Part shown: positions 16,941-25,742 of the stretch, piece by piece
How positions within the stretch are numbered: the stretch's first letter is position 1
Layout of the letters: the number at the start of each line of letters is the position of its first letter
NCBI GenBank assembly: GCA_044432805.1
Contig: JAWXUI010000003.1
Span: forward strand, 51,434 to 115,433
Direction: 5' to 3'
Length of the DNA: 64,000 nucleotides
Origin: CAYJEO01 sp044432805
GTDB lineage: Bacteria; Bacillota_I; Bacilli_A; RF39; UBA660
Position numbers and translations under genes: made by a program
The notes under the pieces: model-generated
The model's input: the letters and a program-made list of their open reading frames with translations, nothing else
Told to the model about the DNA's origin: nothing
Database searches by the model: none

Positions 16941-19382
16941 ATGGATAGATTAGAATTAATAAATATAGAAAAAGAAGTAAAAGATTCATTTTTACAATAT
17001 TCAATGAGTGTTATTGTTTCCAGAGCATTGCCTGATTTAAGAGATGGATTGAAGCCAGTTCATAGAAGAATATTATATGCAATGTATGAAGATAAATATA
17101 CTCCAGATAAACAATATGTTAAAAGTGCCAAAACAGTAGGTAATGTAATGGGTAAATACCATCCTCATGGAGATTCAGCTATCTACGATTCGATGGTTAG
17201 AATGGCACAAGACTTTAGCTACAGACACACGTTAGTAGATGGACATGGAAACTTTGGGTTTATAGACGGATCGACAGCAGCTGCGTCAAGATATACTGAG
17301 TCAAGATTATCTAAAATTTCAATGGAAATGCTTAGAGATATAGATAAAAAAACTATTGATATGGTAGCTAATTATGATGCATCAGAAGAAGAACCAACAG
17401 TATTACCAAGTAGATACCCAAATATACTAGTAAATGGAACAACAGGAATAGCGGTTGGAATGGCAACTAACATACCACCTCACAATTTAGGAGAAGTAAT
17501 AGATGCATGCGCAGCTTATATAGATAATCATGATATTGATTTAGATGGTTTATTAGAGCATATAAAAGGTCCGGATTTTCCTACCGGAGGATCAATTCTT
17601 GGTAATTCAGGAATAAGAAAAGCATATGAAACAGGAAAAGGTTCAATAGTTATAAGAGGAAAAGTAGACATTGTAGAGAAAAATGGAAAAACCCAAATTG
17701 TTATAACAGAAGTACCTTATCAAACTAATACATCAAACTTACAATTAAGAATAGCAGAGCTAGTAAGAGACAAAGTGTTAACTGGAATTGCTGATTTAAG
17801 AGATGAAACATCATTAAAAAATGGATTTAAATTGGTAGTTGAAATAAAAAAGGAAGCAAATGCTTCAGTTATTTTAAATAATTTATATAAACACACTCAA
17901 TTACAAACATCTTATGGAATAAATCTATTAATGTTACATAATGGAAGACCTCATACATTTGGCTTACAAGAAATCATAAAACATTATATAGACTTTCAAA
18001 AGGAAATTATTTTTAGAAGAACTAGACATAATTTAAACAAAGCAGAAGAACGTTTCCATATTTTATCCGGGTTAAAAATAGCGCTTGATCATATTGATGA
18101 AGTAATTAAAATCATTAGAGAATCAAAAACAGACTCTATTGCAAGAGAAGAATTAATTTCTAGATTTTCATTAGATAAAATACAAGCAGAATCAATACTA
18201 GAAATGAAATTAAGAAGATTAACTGGTCTAGAAAAAGATAAAATAATAAACGAATTAGAACAATTATCTATATTAATAGCTGATTTAAAAGATATTTTAT
18301 CAAGTGAAGATAGAGTTTATCAAATAATAAAAGAAGAAATGTTAGAAATCAAAAGAAAATTTTCAAATGATAGAAGAACAATAATTGATATGACAGCGAT
18401 TGAATTTATCGAAGATGAGTCACTAATACCTGTTGAAAATATCATGATAACACTTACAAATAAAGGTTATATTAAGAGAATCACAACAGAAACATATAGA
18501 ACACAAAACAGAGGTGGAGTTGGAGTTAAAGGAATGGCTACAAATGAAGAAGATTTTGTAGAAAAAATGATAACAATGACAACACATGATTACATTTTAT
18601 TCTTCTCTAATAAAGGAAGAGTATATAGAATAAAAGGATATGAAGTTCCTTTATATAGTAGACAAGCAAAAGGATTGCCAATTATTAATTTATTACCATT
18701 AGAACCAGAAGAAACAATAACTTCTATGTTAATGGTAGAAAACAAAGACCAATCTCCATATATTGTGTTTTGTACACAAAATGGTTTAGTCAAAAGAACA
18801 GAGTTAAAAGAATTTGACAGAATTAGGACATCAGGAAAAATAGCGATAACTTTAAAAGAAGATGATAGCTTAATTGGTGTTAAGAAGACAAACGGTGATA
18901 ACGAAATATTAATTGCATCATCAAATGGTAGAATGATTCGCTTCAACGAAAAAGAAATCAGAGTAATGGGAAGAACTGCATCTGGAGTAAAAGGAATTGA
19001 TATTGATAGTGGCAAATGTGTTGGAATGGAAGTTACTTCTGAAAATAATGAAGTTTTGGTAATTACTGAGAACGGATTTGGTAAAAAAACAGATATAGAA
19101 CAATATAGAAAAACACATAGAGGCAGCAAAGGAGTTAAAGCTCTTAATGTCACAGAAAAAAATGGTAATATAGTAACATTTAAAATTGTTTCAGGGAATG
19201 AAGATCTTATGATAATGACTAATAATGGAATAATCATAAGGGTTTCTCTTGAACAAGTATCTTCTACAGGAAGAGTTGCACAAGGAGTGAAAATAATTAA
19301 TCTTAAAGATAACCAAAAGGTTAGTACTATAGCTTTAGTTGAAAAAGCGACTATAGAAGAAGAAATAATTACAGAAATTTAA
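16941..19382 (+). CDS. gyrA: DNA gyrase subunit A
   Basis: DNA-cleaving subunit of gyrase (813 aa). The active-site region is ASRYTESRLSKISMEML with the catalytic Tyr (AASRYTE). The quinolone-resistance region reads HPHGDSAIYDSMVRMAQDF, with Ser at the usual resistance position (GDSAIYD). The C-terminal beta-pinwheel has repeated strands and the GyrA box QNRGGVGVKG, which marks it as gyrase rather than topoisomerase IV. The transcript ends at a palindrome that is also a perfect Noc-binding site. Confidence 0.97.
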   Translation: MDRLELINIEKEVKDSFLQYSMSVIVSRALPDLRDGLKPVHRRILYAMYEDKYTPDKQYVKSAKTVGNVMGKYHPHGDSAIYDSMVRMAQDFSYRHTLVDGHGNFGFIDGSTAAASRYTESRLSKISMEMLRDIDKKTIDMVANYDASEEEPTVLPSRYPNILVNGTTGIAVGMATNIPPHNLGEVIDACAAYIDNHDIDLDGLLEHIKGPDFPTGGSILGNSGIRKAYETGKGSIVIRGKVDIVEKNGKTQIVITEVPYQTNTSNLQLRIAELVRDKVLTGIADLRDETSLKNGFKLVVEIKKEANASVILNNLYKHTQLQTSYGINLLMLHNGRPHTFGLQEIIKHYIDFQKEIIFRRTRHNLNKAEERFHILSGLKIALDHIDEVIKIIRESKTDSIAREELISRFSLDKIQAESILEMKLRRLTGLEKDKIINELEQLSILIADLKDILSSEDRVYQIIKEEMLEIKRKFSNDRRTIIDMTAIEFIEDESLIPVENIMITLTNKGYIKRITTETYRTQNRGGVGVKGMATNEEDFVEKMITMTTHDYILFFSNKGRVYRIKGYEVPLYSRQAKGLPIINLLPLEPEETITSMLMVENKDQSPYIVFCTQNGLVKRTELKEFDRIRTSGKIAITLKEDDSLIGVKKTNGDNEILIASSNGRMIRFNEKEIRVMGRTASGVKGIDIDSGKCVGMEVTSENNEVLVITENGFGKKTDIEQYRKTHRGSKGVKALNVTEKNGNIVTFKIVSGNEDLMIMTNNGIIIRVSLEQVSSTGRVAQGVKIINLKDNQKVSTIALVEKATIEEEIITEI

Positions 19383-19392
19383 TAAAACAAGT

Positions 19393-19430
19393 AAGTTAAA
19401 TATTTCCCGGGAAATATTTAACTTTTTTAT
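19393..19430 (+). terminator. gyrA terminator containing a perfect Noc-binding site
   Basis: A perfect palindrome with 16-bp arms centred at 19408/19409 contains ATTTCCCGGGAAAT (19402-19415) and is followed by TTTTTTATTTTTTT. As RNA it can form a terminator hairpin. As DNA it matches the 14-bp Noc recognition sequence known from Bacillus. Confidence 0.8.
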
Positions 19431-19586
19431 TTTTTTAAATAATACACTAATATACTTGAATAAAAACTTAATGGAACATGAAAATATGGTGTAAAAAGCA
19501 TATAAATTTAAAAACAAGGCCAATATTTAGTGTCGTTTTTTAATTTTTAATAGAAAAAGAAATTGTTAATAATAAAATCATGTAAG

Positions 19587-19600
19587 GTTTCACGTGAAAC
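19587..19600. promoter_or_regulatory. parS-like ParB site 1
   Basis: GTTTCACGTGAAAC, a perfect match to the 14-bp core of the bacterial parS consensus TGTTTCACGTGAAACA, inside a longer near-palindrome (19581-19606). Confidence 0.85.
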
Positions 19601-19918
19601 TTTACAAAAGAATTAGGGAAGATTATTTTAATAAAATTATTAATCAACGACTACAGATACAAAAAACAGTGTAAAATAGACATTAATTACCAAAAAACAC
19701 ACTATTTTTAATCAAAACCAATAAAACATAAATAAATTCAATATAAATCAATAAAAAATTTTACGATAAATATTTTTGAAGAATTAATCAAGGATGTTTT
19801 GACTAGAACAACAATTAATGAATATTAATACAAAAACAGTTGGTAATTGTTATAAATAACTTTGTTTCTAACTAAATTTGATAAAAAAATGAGAATGTCG
19901 ACAATGAAATTATGCAAA

Positions 19919-19932
19919 GTTTCACGTGAAAC
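19919..19932. promoter_or_regulatory. parS-like ParB site 2
   Basis: Perfect 14-bp core GTTTCACGTGAAAC followed by A, a 15 of 16 match to the parS consensus. Confidence 0.88.
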
Positions 19933-20198
19933 ATTCTAAAAAAATTAGATGAACTTGTTTTAATTGAAACAAAATTCAATAAATATCGAGAAAAAACAAA
20001 GAAAAACAGATGGTAATTGTTATAATTAGTTTATATTTGACTTAAATTAACAAAAAAATAAGTTGTTTGGATACAACTTATTTTAATTTTTGTCATTAAA
20101 CGCAACGTAAAAATAATGAACTTTTAAAAACAATAATATTTATTAAAGTTTTTTTATTTTTTATAAAAAAGAACCTGCTGACAACAAAATTATGCAAA

Positions 20199-20212
20199 GT
20201 TTCACGTGGAAC
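20199..20212. promoter_or_regulatory. parS-like ParB site 3
   Basis: GTTTCACGTGGAAC, one mismatch from the parS core, in the same repeat context as site 2. Confidence 0.7.
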
Positions 20213-20490
20213 ATTCTAAAAAATTAATTGAACTTATTTTGATTAAAATAAAAAATAATGAGTATTGAAACAAAAAACAATAAAAAACAGATGATAATTG
20301 TCTTATTATTAACTTAAATTGACGAAAAAACAAAATAATAAGCAAAAAAATAAATTATTTGAATATAACGGTTTTGATTTTATTATTAAGTACGATGGAA
20401 ATACAAAGAACTTTTAAATAACAATAATCTTTGGTGCCTTTTTTTAAAATTTTTGATAAAAAAATCCTGTTAAAAATAAAATTATGCAAA

Positions 20491-20504
20491 GTTTCGCGTA
20501 AAAC
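20491..20504. promoter_or_regulatory. Degenerate parS-like site 4
   Basis: GTTTCGCGTAAAAC, two mismatches from the core, in the same flanking context (ATTATGCAAA before it). Probably weak or decayed. Confidence 0.45.
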
Positions 20505-20660
20505 GTTCAAAAAATCAATAAAAATAGACAATAATTATTATGAATTTATCTTTTTTTAACTAAAATTAATATATTTTTTGAAATAATGATTAAAAAACGC
20601 AAAAATCAAATTTAAATTAAACTTGAATTTATTCCCACTATTATATTTAAAAAGTAATAC

Positions 20661-20689
20661 TTGCAAAAAAATGATAATTAAGGTATATT
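20661..20689 (+). promoter_or_regulatory. Promoter of the SRP RNA gene
   Basis: TTGCAA (20661-20666) and TATATT (20684-20689) with a 17-bp spacer, ending 6-7 bp before the RNA 5' end. Confidence 0.75.
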
Positions 20690-20694
20690 TATTA

Positions 20695-20773
20695 TGCGCA
20701 ACATTAATGTTTGAACCAGGTCAGAATTGAAAAATAGCAGCCTTAAAAACCTCTTGGTGTGTGTGCTTTTTTT
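20695..20773 (+). ncRNA. ffs: Signal recognition particle RNA, small (4.5S-type)
   Basis: The conserved domain IV core is readable: GAACCAGGTCAG, a short apical hairpin, then AGCAGCC. The outer stem pairs GCGCAACA-like 5' sequence with the 3' GTGTGTGTGC, followed by a T-run terminator. The apical loop here is an AUU/AAU stem closed by GAAA (GNRA) instead of the usual GC-rich stem. About 72 nt mature, so it lacks the Alu domain of the long Bacillus scRNA. Its place just before tadA-dnaX is the usual Firmicutes site. Confidence 0.9.
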
Positions 20774-20787
20774 ATTGAGGTGAAAAA

Positions 20788-21204
20788 ATGTGTGAAAAAT
20801 ATATGAAAATAGCATTAAAAGAAGCAAAAAAAGCATACAAAAATAAAGAAATACCAATTGGTGCTGTAATTATAAAGGATAATAAAGTTATTTCTAAAGC
20901 ACATAATTTAAAAAACAGTAAAAATATAGTAACAAAACACGCTGAAATTATAGCTATAGAAAAAGCTTGTAAAAAATTAAAATCATGGAGATTAATAGAT
21001 TGTGAATTGTATGTTACTCTGGAACCGTGTATGATGTGTACAGGTGCTATTCATCAATCAAAAATAAAAAAAGTTTATTATTCTCTGGATTCGGAAAAAT
21101 TTGGATTTTTAAAAAAATTTGGCAAGGTTCCTTATGAAAAAGGAATATTAGAAGAAGAATCATTAAAATTGTTGAATTCATTTTTTTTGAAGAAAAGAAT
21201 TTAA
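20788..21204 (+). CDS. tadA: tRNA-specific adenosine deaminase TadA
   Basis: Zinc deaminase that converts A34 of tRNA-Arg(ACG) to inosine (138 aa). The zinc/catalytic motif is HAEIIAIEKA, with PCMMCTGAI supplying two Cys ligands. Short compared with Bacillus TadA (about 160 aa) but with all catalytic parts. GAGGTG ribosome site. Adjacent to the SRP RNA and dnaX, as in Bacillus. Confidence 0.93.
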   Translation: MCEKYMKIALKEAKKAYKNKEIPIGAVIIKDNKVISKAHNLKNSKNIVTKHAEIIAIEKACKKLKSWRLIDCELYVTLEPCMMCTGAIHQSKIKKVYYSLDSEKFGFLKKFGKVPYEKGILEEESLKLLNSFFLKKRI

Positions 21205-21288
21205 TGATTTTTTTTGTGTAAAAAAACAAAAGTAACCTTATTTATAAAGGTATAATCGTGGTATAATATAAATAGTGAGGTGATCTGT

Positions 21289-22932
21289 TTGTATCAAGCT
21301 TTATATAGAAAATATAGACCGTCAACATTCGACGAAGTTGTAGGACAACAAGTGATAGTTAAAATTTTAACCAATGCTATAAAAAACAATAGAGTTTCAC
21401 ATGCATATTTGTTTACAGGACCTCGCGGGACAGGAAAAACAAGCATCGCTAAAATATTTGCGAAAACAATCAATTGTGAAAAACTAAATGGAGTTAACCC
21501 TTGTAATGAATGCTTGAGTTGCATAGAAATAAGTAAAAAGCAAAATAACGATATAATTGAAATAGATGCAGCATCAAACAATGGTGTTGATGAAATCAGA
21601 GAATTAAAAAACAAAATATCATTAACCCCAACAATTAGCAAATATAAAATCTATATAATTGATGAAGTTCATATGTTAAGTACAGGAGCATTTAATGCGT
21701 TGTTAAAAACTTTGGAAGAACCACCGAAACATGTAATATTTATTTTGGCAACAACGGAGCCACATAAAATACCGTTGACTATTCTTTCAAGGTGTCAGCG
21801 ATTTGACTTTAAAAAAATAGATGAAGAGAGTCTTATTCAAAGATTAACGCTAGTTGCAAAAGAAGAAAGTTTAAATATTTCGATTGAAGCAATAAAAGAA
21901 ATAGCTAAAATATGTGACGGTGGAATGAGAGATTCTCTTAGTTTATTAGATAAAGCGAGTTCTTATTGTGATGAAAAAATCGAAGTAAGAGATATTCACG
22001 AAATCAATGGAACAATAACAGAAAACGAAATAATAGAATTTATGACAAAAATATTTAAGAATGATAAATTATCAATTTTTGAAAAAATAGATCAATATGA
22101 TGCTACTGGCAAAGATTTCGTAAAAATAGTTGAAGAAATAGTTGAATATTTAAAAAATATACTATTATATATAGAAATACCTGATTTTTATAATAGTGTA
22201 AAAAATACACAAATATATAATGAGTTAATAAAAAATAGTAATCAAACAGAGTTATTATTTATAATAGAAAGCTTTTTAAATTCAATTAACTTAATAAAGA
22301 ATTCAGACAATCCAAAACTTCAATTAGAATTAGAAATAATAAAAATGTTGGCTATAAAATCTCATTGTCAGAAGAAACAAAGTGGCGTAGAAAAAGTTGG
22401 AGTAATAGAAGAACAAATTAAACCAATCAAGAAAGTTGATTATGTTCCAGAAACAAAACAAATTAATCTGGATTTAAAGAACAAACTAGAAAAAATAAAA
22501 TCGTTACGTATTAATAATGCACTTTCGGAATTTAGCAAAAATGAAACTATAAATGTAAGTAAACATTTAGAAGAACTAACTTCATATATATTAAATAAGG
22601 AATTTTCTTATGAAGTTGGGATCATATTGGATTCAATGCTAAAAGCTGCCAGTGCTAAATATTTGGTGTTCATATGTAAAACAGAAGAAGAATCAGATGA
22701 TTTTAATGAGAATTTATTAAAAATAGAAAAAATAATAGAAATTATATTAAAAAAACAATATAAAGTTATATCCACTTATGAAAATGATTGGGAAATTATA
22801 AAGAATCAATTCAATAAAAAAGAAATTATTTATTCTTATAAAGAAGATAATCAGGAAATTGTCGATATTATAAAAGGTAAAGAAGAAAACGAAATTAATA
22901 AATATTTTTCGGAAATAATAGAATTTGAATAG
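21289..22932 (+). CDS. dnaX: DNA polymerase III gamma/tau subunit
   Basis: Clamp-loader ATPase (about 547 aa). It starts LYQALYRKYRPSTFDEVVGQ; the TTG at 21289 is chosen because AGGTGA ends 5 bases upstream and the sequence then begins as in other DnaX (a GTG three codons earlier overlaps the ribosome site). Walker A is GPRGTGKTS, the zinc module is C-x8-CNECLSC, Walker B is IIDEVHML and the SRC arginine-finger motif is present (ILSRCQRF). The C-terminal tau-like half is weakly conserved. Two TATAAT boxes lie upstream at 21251 and 21262. No evident programmed-frameshift slippery site was seen. Confidence 0.95.
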   Translation: MYQALYRKYRPSTFDEVVGQQVIVKILTNAIKNNRVSHAYLFTGPRGTGKTSIAKIFAKTINCEKLNGVNPCNECLSCIEISKKQNNDIIEIDAASNNGVDEIRELKNKISLTPTISKYKIYIIDEVHMLSTGAFNALLKTLEEPPKHVIFILATTEPHKIPLTILSRCQRFDFKKIDEESLIQRLTLVAKEESLNISIEAIKEIAKICDGGMRDSLSLLDKASSYCDEKIEVRDIHEINGTITENEIIEFMTKIFKNDKLSIFEKIDQYDATGKDFVKIVEEIVEYLKNILLYIEIPDFYNSVKNTQIYNELIKNSNQTELLFIIESFLNSINLIKNSDNPKLQLELEIIKMLAIKSHCQKKQSGVEKVGVIEEQIKPIKKVDYVPETKQINLDLKNKLEKIKSLRINNALSEFSKNETINVSKHLEELTSYILNKEFSYEVGIILDSMLKAASAKYLVFICKTEEESDDFNENLLKIEKIIEIILKKQYKVISTYENDWEIIKNQFNKKEIIYSYKEDNQEIVDIIKGKEENEINKYFSEIIEFE

Positions 22933-22947
22933 AGAGAAGGAAATAAA

Positions 22948-23244
22948 ATGAATATACAAGCTATGATGAAACAGGCACAGAAAATGCAAAAAGATATGAT
23001 GAGTGCAAAGGAAGAAATAAATAAAACTGTTTTTAAAGAACAAACTTCTTTTTTAACTTTAGAAGCTACAGGAGACAGAAAAGTAACAAGTGTAAAAATA
23101 GACACTGATTCCTTAGAAAAAGATGATTTAGAAATGTTAGAAGATATGATTTTAGTAACAGTAAATAAGTTAATGGATAGTATAGAAAAAGAAACAGAAA
23201 AAAAATTAGGTAAATATACACAAGGAATGCCAGGTCTTTTCTAA
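22948..23244 (+). CDS. YbaB/EbfC nucleoid-associated protein
   Basis: 98-aa DNA-binding protein family encoded between dnaX and recR in most bacteria. Begins MNIQAMMKQAQKMQKDM, the typical Met/Gln-rich helix, and ends KYTQGMPGLF, the family's Gly-x-Pro-Gly-hydrophobic end. Overlaps the recR start by one base. Role in nucleoid organisation is from family knowledge. Confidence 0.93.
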   Translation: MNIQAMMKQAQKMQKDMMSAKEEINKTVFKEQTSFLTLEATGDRKVTSVKIDTDSLEKDDLEMLEDMILVTVNKLMDSIEKETEKKLGKYTQGMPGLF

Positions 23245-23846
23245 TGAGTTATCCAAAGTCGATAATTAATCTAATTGAGTGTTACAAAAAATTACCCGGG
23301 GTTGGAGAAAAAACAGCCGAAAGATTAGCTATAGCCACAATGGATTTTGATGATAATTTGATAAATTTATATTTAGAATCAATAAAAGATGTAAAAACAA
23401 AAATTGTCAGATGTGAAAAATGTAATCATTTAAGTGAATCAAATATTTGTTCTATTTGTGGTGATAATACAAGAGATAATAGAATCATATGTGTCGTCGA
23501 AGAGCCTAAAAATGTCATAATGTTTGAAAAATTAGGGTCATATAGAGGCTTATATCATGTCCTAGATGGATTGATATCTCCAATGGATGGAGTGAATCCA
23601 GATGATTTGAAAATTAATTTATTGTTGGAAAGAATAGAAAAAGAAAACATTGAAGAATTAATATTAGCTCTAAAACCAAGTATAGAAGGAGAAACAACCT
23701 CTTTATATATACAAAAAATATCAGAAAAACAAAATATAAAAATTTCAAAAATAGCGCATGGTATTCCGATCGGAGCAGATATGGAATATGTCGACCCATT
23801 AACTTTAGAAATGGCGCTAGAACAAAGAAAAAATTTAAAAGAATAA
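23244..23846 (+). CDS. recR: Recombination protein RecR
   Basis: RecFOR pathway ring protein that helps load RecA at gaps (200 aa). An HhH-type start (LPGVGEKTAERLA), a four-Cys zinc finger (C-x2-C...C-x2-C: CEKCNHLSESNICSIC) and a TOPRIM domain (ICVVEEPKNVIMFEK) are all present. Start ATG overlaps the previous stop (TAATGA). Confidence 0.96.
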   Translation: MSYPKSIINLIECYKKLPGVGEKTAERLAIATMDFDDNLINLYLESIKDVKTKIVRCEKCNHLSESNICSICGDNTRDNRIICVVEEPKNVIMFEKLGSYRGLYHVLDGLISPMDGVNPDDLKINLLLERIEKENIEELILALKPSIEGETTSLYIQKISEKQNIKISKIAHGIPIGADMEYVDPLTLEMALEQRKNLKE

Positions 23847-23882
23847 ATAATACAAGCAAACATAATATTTAATGGTGAAAAC

Positions 23883-24071
23883 ATGATAAAAAAAACAGTT
23901 AAAATAATTGAAAAGCTAATTATGAGTTTAATAATTTTATATACTTATAATTTGTTAGCTACTCCAATAAATTTAATTATACCAATAAATATAATGTCAA
24001 TAACAATAATAATGATATGTGGAACAAAGTCATTATTTTCTTTAATAACGATTTTATTACTAGTATATTGA
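23883..24071 (+). CDS. BofA-like small membrane protein
   Basis: 62-aa protein with two hydrophobic segments (about residues 13-33 and 36-60). The second half, PINLIIPINIMSITIIMICG, resembles the IPIN-x-G end of BofA, the Bacillus inhibitor of pro-sigma-K processing. The order dnaX-ybaB-recR-bofA is the same as in Bacillus, which supports homology. The partners of BofA (SpoIVFA, SpoIVFB) are not in this window, and this lineage may not sporulate, so its present role is unknown. ATG preceded by a weak GGTGAA. Confidence 0.6.
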   Translation: MIKKTVKIIEKLIMSLIILYTYNLLATPINLIIPINIMSITIIMICGTKSLFSLITILLLVY

Positions 24072-24079
24072 GGTGATTT

Positions 24080-24967
24080 ATGGAAAAATATAAGCAAACA
24101 CAAAGGACAGCATACAGAATAATAAAGAACACAATAAAAAGCAATAAAATAGGACATGCATATCTGATAGAAAAAAACGGATTTAAAGAAATAGATGATT
24201 TTGTTAAATCGTTTATTATAAGTATAATTCAAGAAGAAAATACGGATCAAAAAAAAATAATAAATTCTATTTTAAAAGATGAAAGTCCGGATATATATAT
24301 TGTTGAAACAGAAGGAAAAAATATAAAAAAAGAACAAATAATCGATTTGCAAATAGAATTTAAAAAAACTCCTTCTCAAATAAAATATAAATTTTATGTT
24401 ATAAAAGACGTTTCCAAATTAAATGACTCATCAGCCAATAGTTTGTTAAAATTTTTAGAAGAACCAGAAGAAAATATAATAGCAATATTGTTAATAGATG
24501 ATATATATAAATGTTTAAAAACAATAACATCAAGATGTCAAATAATTTCATTAAAACAAGAAACCGATAATTTAGATGCAAAAAAAATATTAAATATAAA
24601 AGAAGAAGATTATGAACAAAAAATGAATTGCGTATTGAATTTCATAAATTTTAATGAAGAATATAAAATGAATTCGATATGTAAGACATCTGAAATTTTA
24701 ACTGAATTCAAAGATAATATTAACTTGTTTTTGAATATTATAGAACTTTTTTACAAAGAAATATTTAATCTACAAATAAGAAATAAAATAGATTATTTAG
24801 AAGATTACGAAAATTCAATAAAAAAACTATCAGAAAAAATACCAAATGAAAAAGTAATTCATAAATTATATATAATTTATGAAGCAAAAACAAAAATTAA
24901 ATTTAATGCAAATAGTAATCTTTTGTTAGATAAAATGATAATAGATTTTGAAGGGGGTGCGAAATGA
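24080..24967 (+). CDS. holB: DNA polymerase III delta-prime subunit
   Basis: Clamp-loader delta' (295 aa). DnaX-like fold signs: IGHAYLIE near the start, YVIKDVSKLNDSSANSLLKFLEEPEE, and the SRC motif in TSRCQIISL. The Walker A loop is not recognisable (IEKNGFKEIDDF replaces GxxGxGK) and the zinc Cys are missing; delta' does not need ATP hydrolysis, so this is tolerable. Overlaps ricT by 4 bp (ATGA). Confidence 0.85.
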   Translation: MEKYKQTQRTAYRIIKNTIKSNKIGHAYLIEKNGFKEIDDFVKSFIISIIQEENTDQKKIINSILKDESPDIYIVETEGKNIKKEQIIDLQIEFKKTPSQIKYKFYVIKDVSKLNDSSANSLLKFLEEPEENIIAILLIDDIYKCLKTITSRCQIISLKQETDNLDAKKILNIKEEDYEQKMNCVLNFINFNEEYKMNSICKTSEILTEFKDNINLFLNIIELFYKEIFNLQIRNKIDYLEDYENSIKKLSEKIPNEKVIHKLYIIYEAKTKIKFNANSNLLLDKMIIDFEGGAK

Positions 24968-25740
24968 AGATAATATCTTTACAATTCAAAGAAAATGGGA
25001 AAACATATTATTTTGATCCGGGAAAATTGAATATAAAAAAGAACTTAACTGTAATAGTAAAAACTAATAATGGCTTACAATTTGCAAAATCAACAACCAA
25101 TATCTTTGAAATAGAAGACAATAAAATAAAACAAGAAATAAAACCAGTACTAAGAATTGCAACTAAAGCAGATTATCAAAAACACTTAAAAAATATAGAT
25201 GATGCAAACGAAGCATTAATTGTTTGTAAAACATTAATAGAAGAATTAAAATTAAAAATGAATGTTTTAGAAGCAACATATACTTTTGATAGAGATCAGT
25301 TAGTATTTAAATTTGTTTCTGAAAATAGAGTAGACTTTAGAGAATTAGCAAAAAAATTAGCTGGAATTTATAGAGTTAGAATAGAATTAAGACAAGTAGG
25401 AATAAGAGACAAAGCACGAGAAGTTGGTGGACATGGGATTTGTGGTAGACAATTATGTTGTGCATCATTTTTGAATGAATTTGAATCAGTAACAATAAAT
25501 ATGGCAAAGAATCAAAATATTGCGCTTAACCCAACAAAAATAAACGGTGTTTGTGGTAGATTAATGTGCTGTTTAAAATATGAAAATGATAATTATGTAA
25601 GCAATAAAAAGCAATTACCAAAAATTGGACAAACTATAGAGTTGGAAGAAGGAAAAGGAATTGTTAGGGAAGTAAATGTTTTGCAAAGTAAAATTAAAGT
25701 GCAATTAGGAAATAAAACTATTATAGAAAAGAAAATATAA
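24964..25740 (+). CDS. ricT: PSP1-domain protein RicT (YaaT)
   Basis: Member of the Y-complex (RicA/F/T in Bacillus), an Fe-S protein set that supports RNase Y mRNA maturation and affects competence and sporulation. 258 aa. The PSP1 core carries the expected Cys cluster: GHGICGRQLCCASF and GVCGRLMCCLKYE. No ricA/ricF genes are visible here. Located directly after holB as in Bacillus. Confidence 0.92.
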   Translation: MKIISLQFKENGKTYYFDPGKLNIKKNLTVIVKTNNGLQFAKSTTNIFEIEDNKIKQEIKPVLRIATKADYQKHLKNIDDANEALIVCKTLIEELKLKMNVLEATYTFDRDQLVFKFVSENRVDFRELAKKLAGIYRVRIELRQVGIRDKAREVGGHGICGRQLCCASFLNEFESVTINMAKNQNIALNPTKINGVCGRLMCCLKYENDNYVSNKKQLPKIGQTIELEEGKGIVREVNVLQSKIKVQLGNKTIIEKKI

Positions 25741-25742
25741 AG

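Larger units (their letters stand above)
19498..20520. repeat. Diverged tandem ~280-330 bp repeats carrying parS-like sites
   Basis: Gene-free and A+T-rich. Four diverged units recur in the same order. Each has a T-rich tract, then a segment like ACAAAATTATGCAAA directly before a parS-like core, then TTCTAAAAAATTA and downstream A-rich sequence. A second box, ACAG[AT]TGGTAATTGTTATAA, recurs at 19836-19855 and 20006-20025 and, more diverged, at 20287-20306. A third, TTTTAAA-ACAATAAT, is near 20124 and 20413. parS cores are 332, 280 and 292 bp apart. The last unit is the most decayed. No plausible coding frame was found on either strand. Confidence 0.75.

Noticed and set aside
19383..20694. CRISPR array or prophage remnant in the gene-free block
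   Set aside because: Repeats are about 300 bp, diverged and parS-bearing, with no short identical repeats, no spacers, and no phage or cas genes nearby.
21280..21290. GTG at 21280 as dnaX start
   Set aside because: It overlaps the AGGTGA ribosome site; the TTG at 21289 gives proper spacing and a family-like N-terminus.
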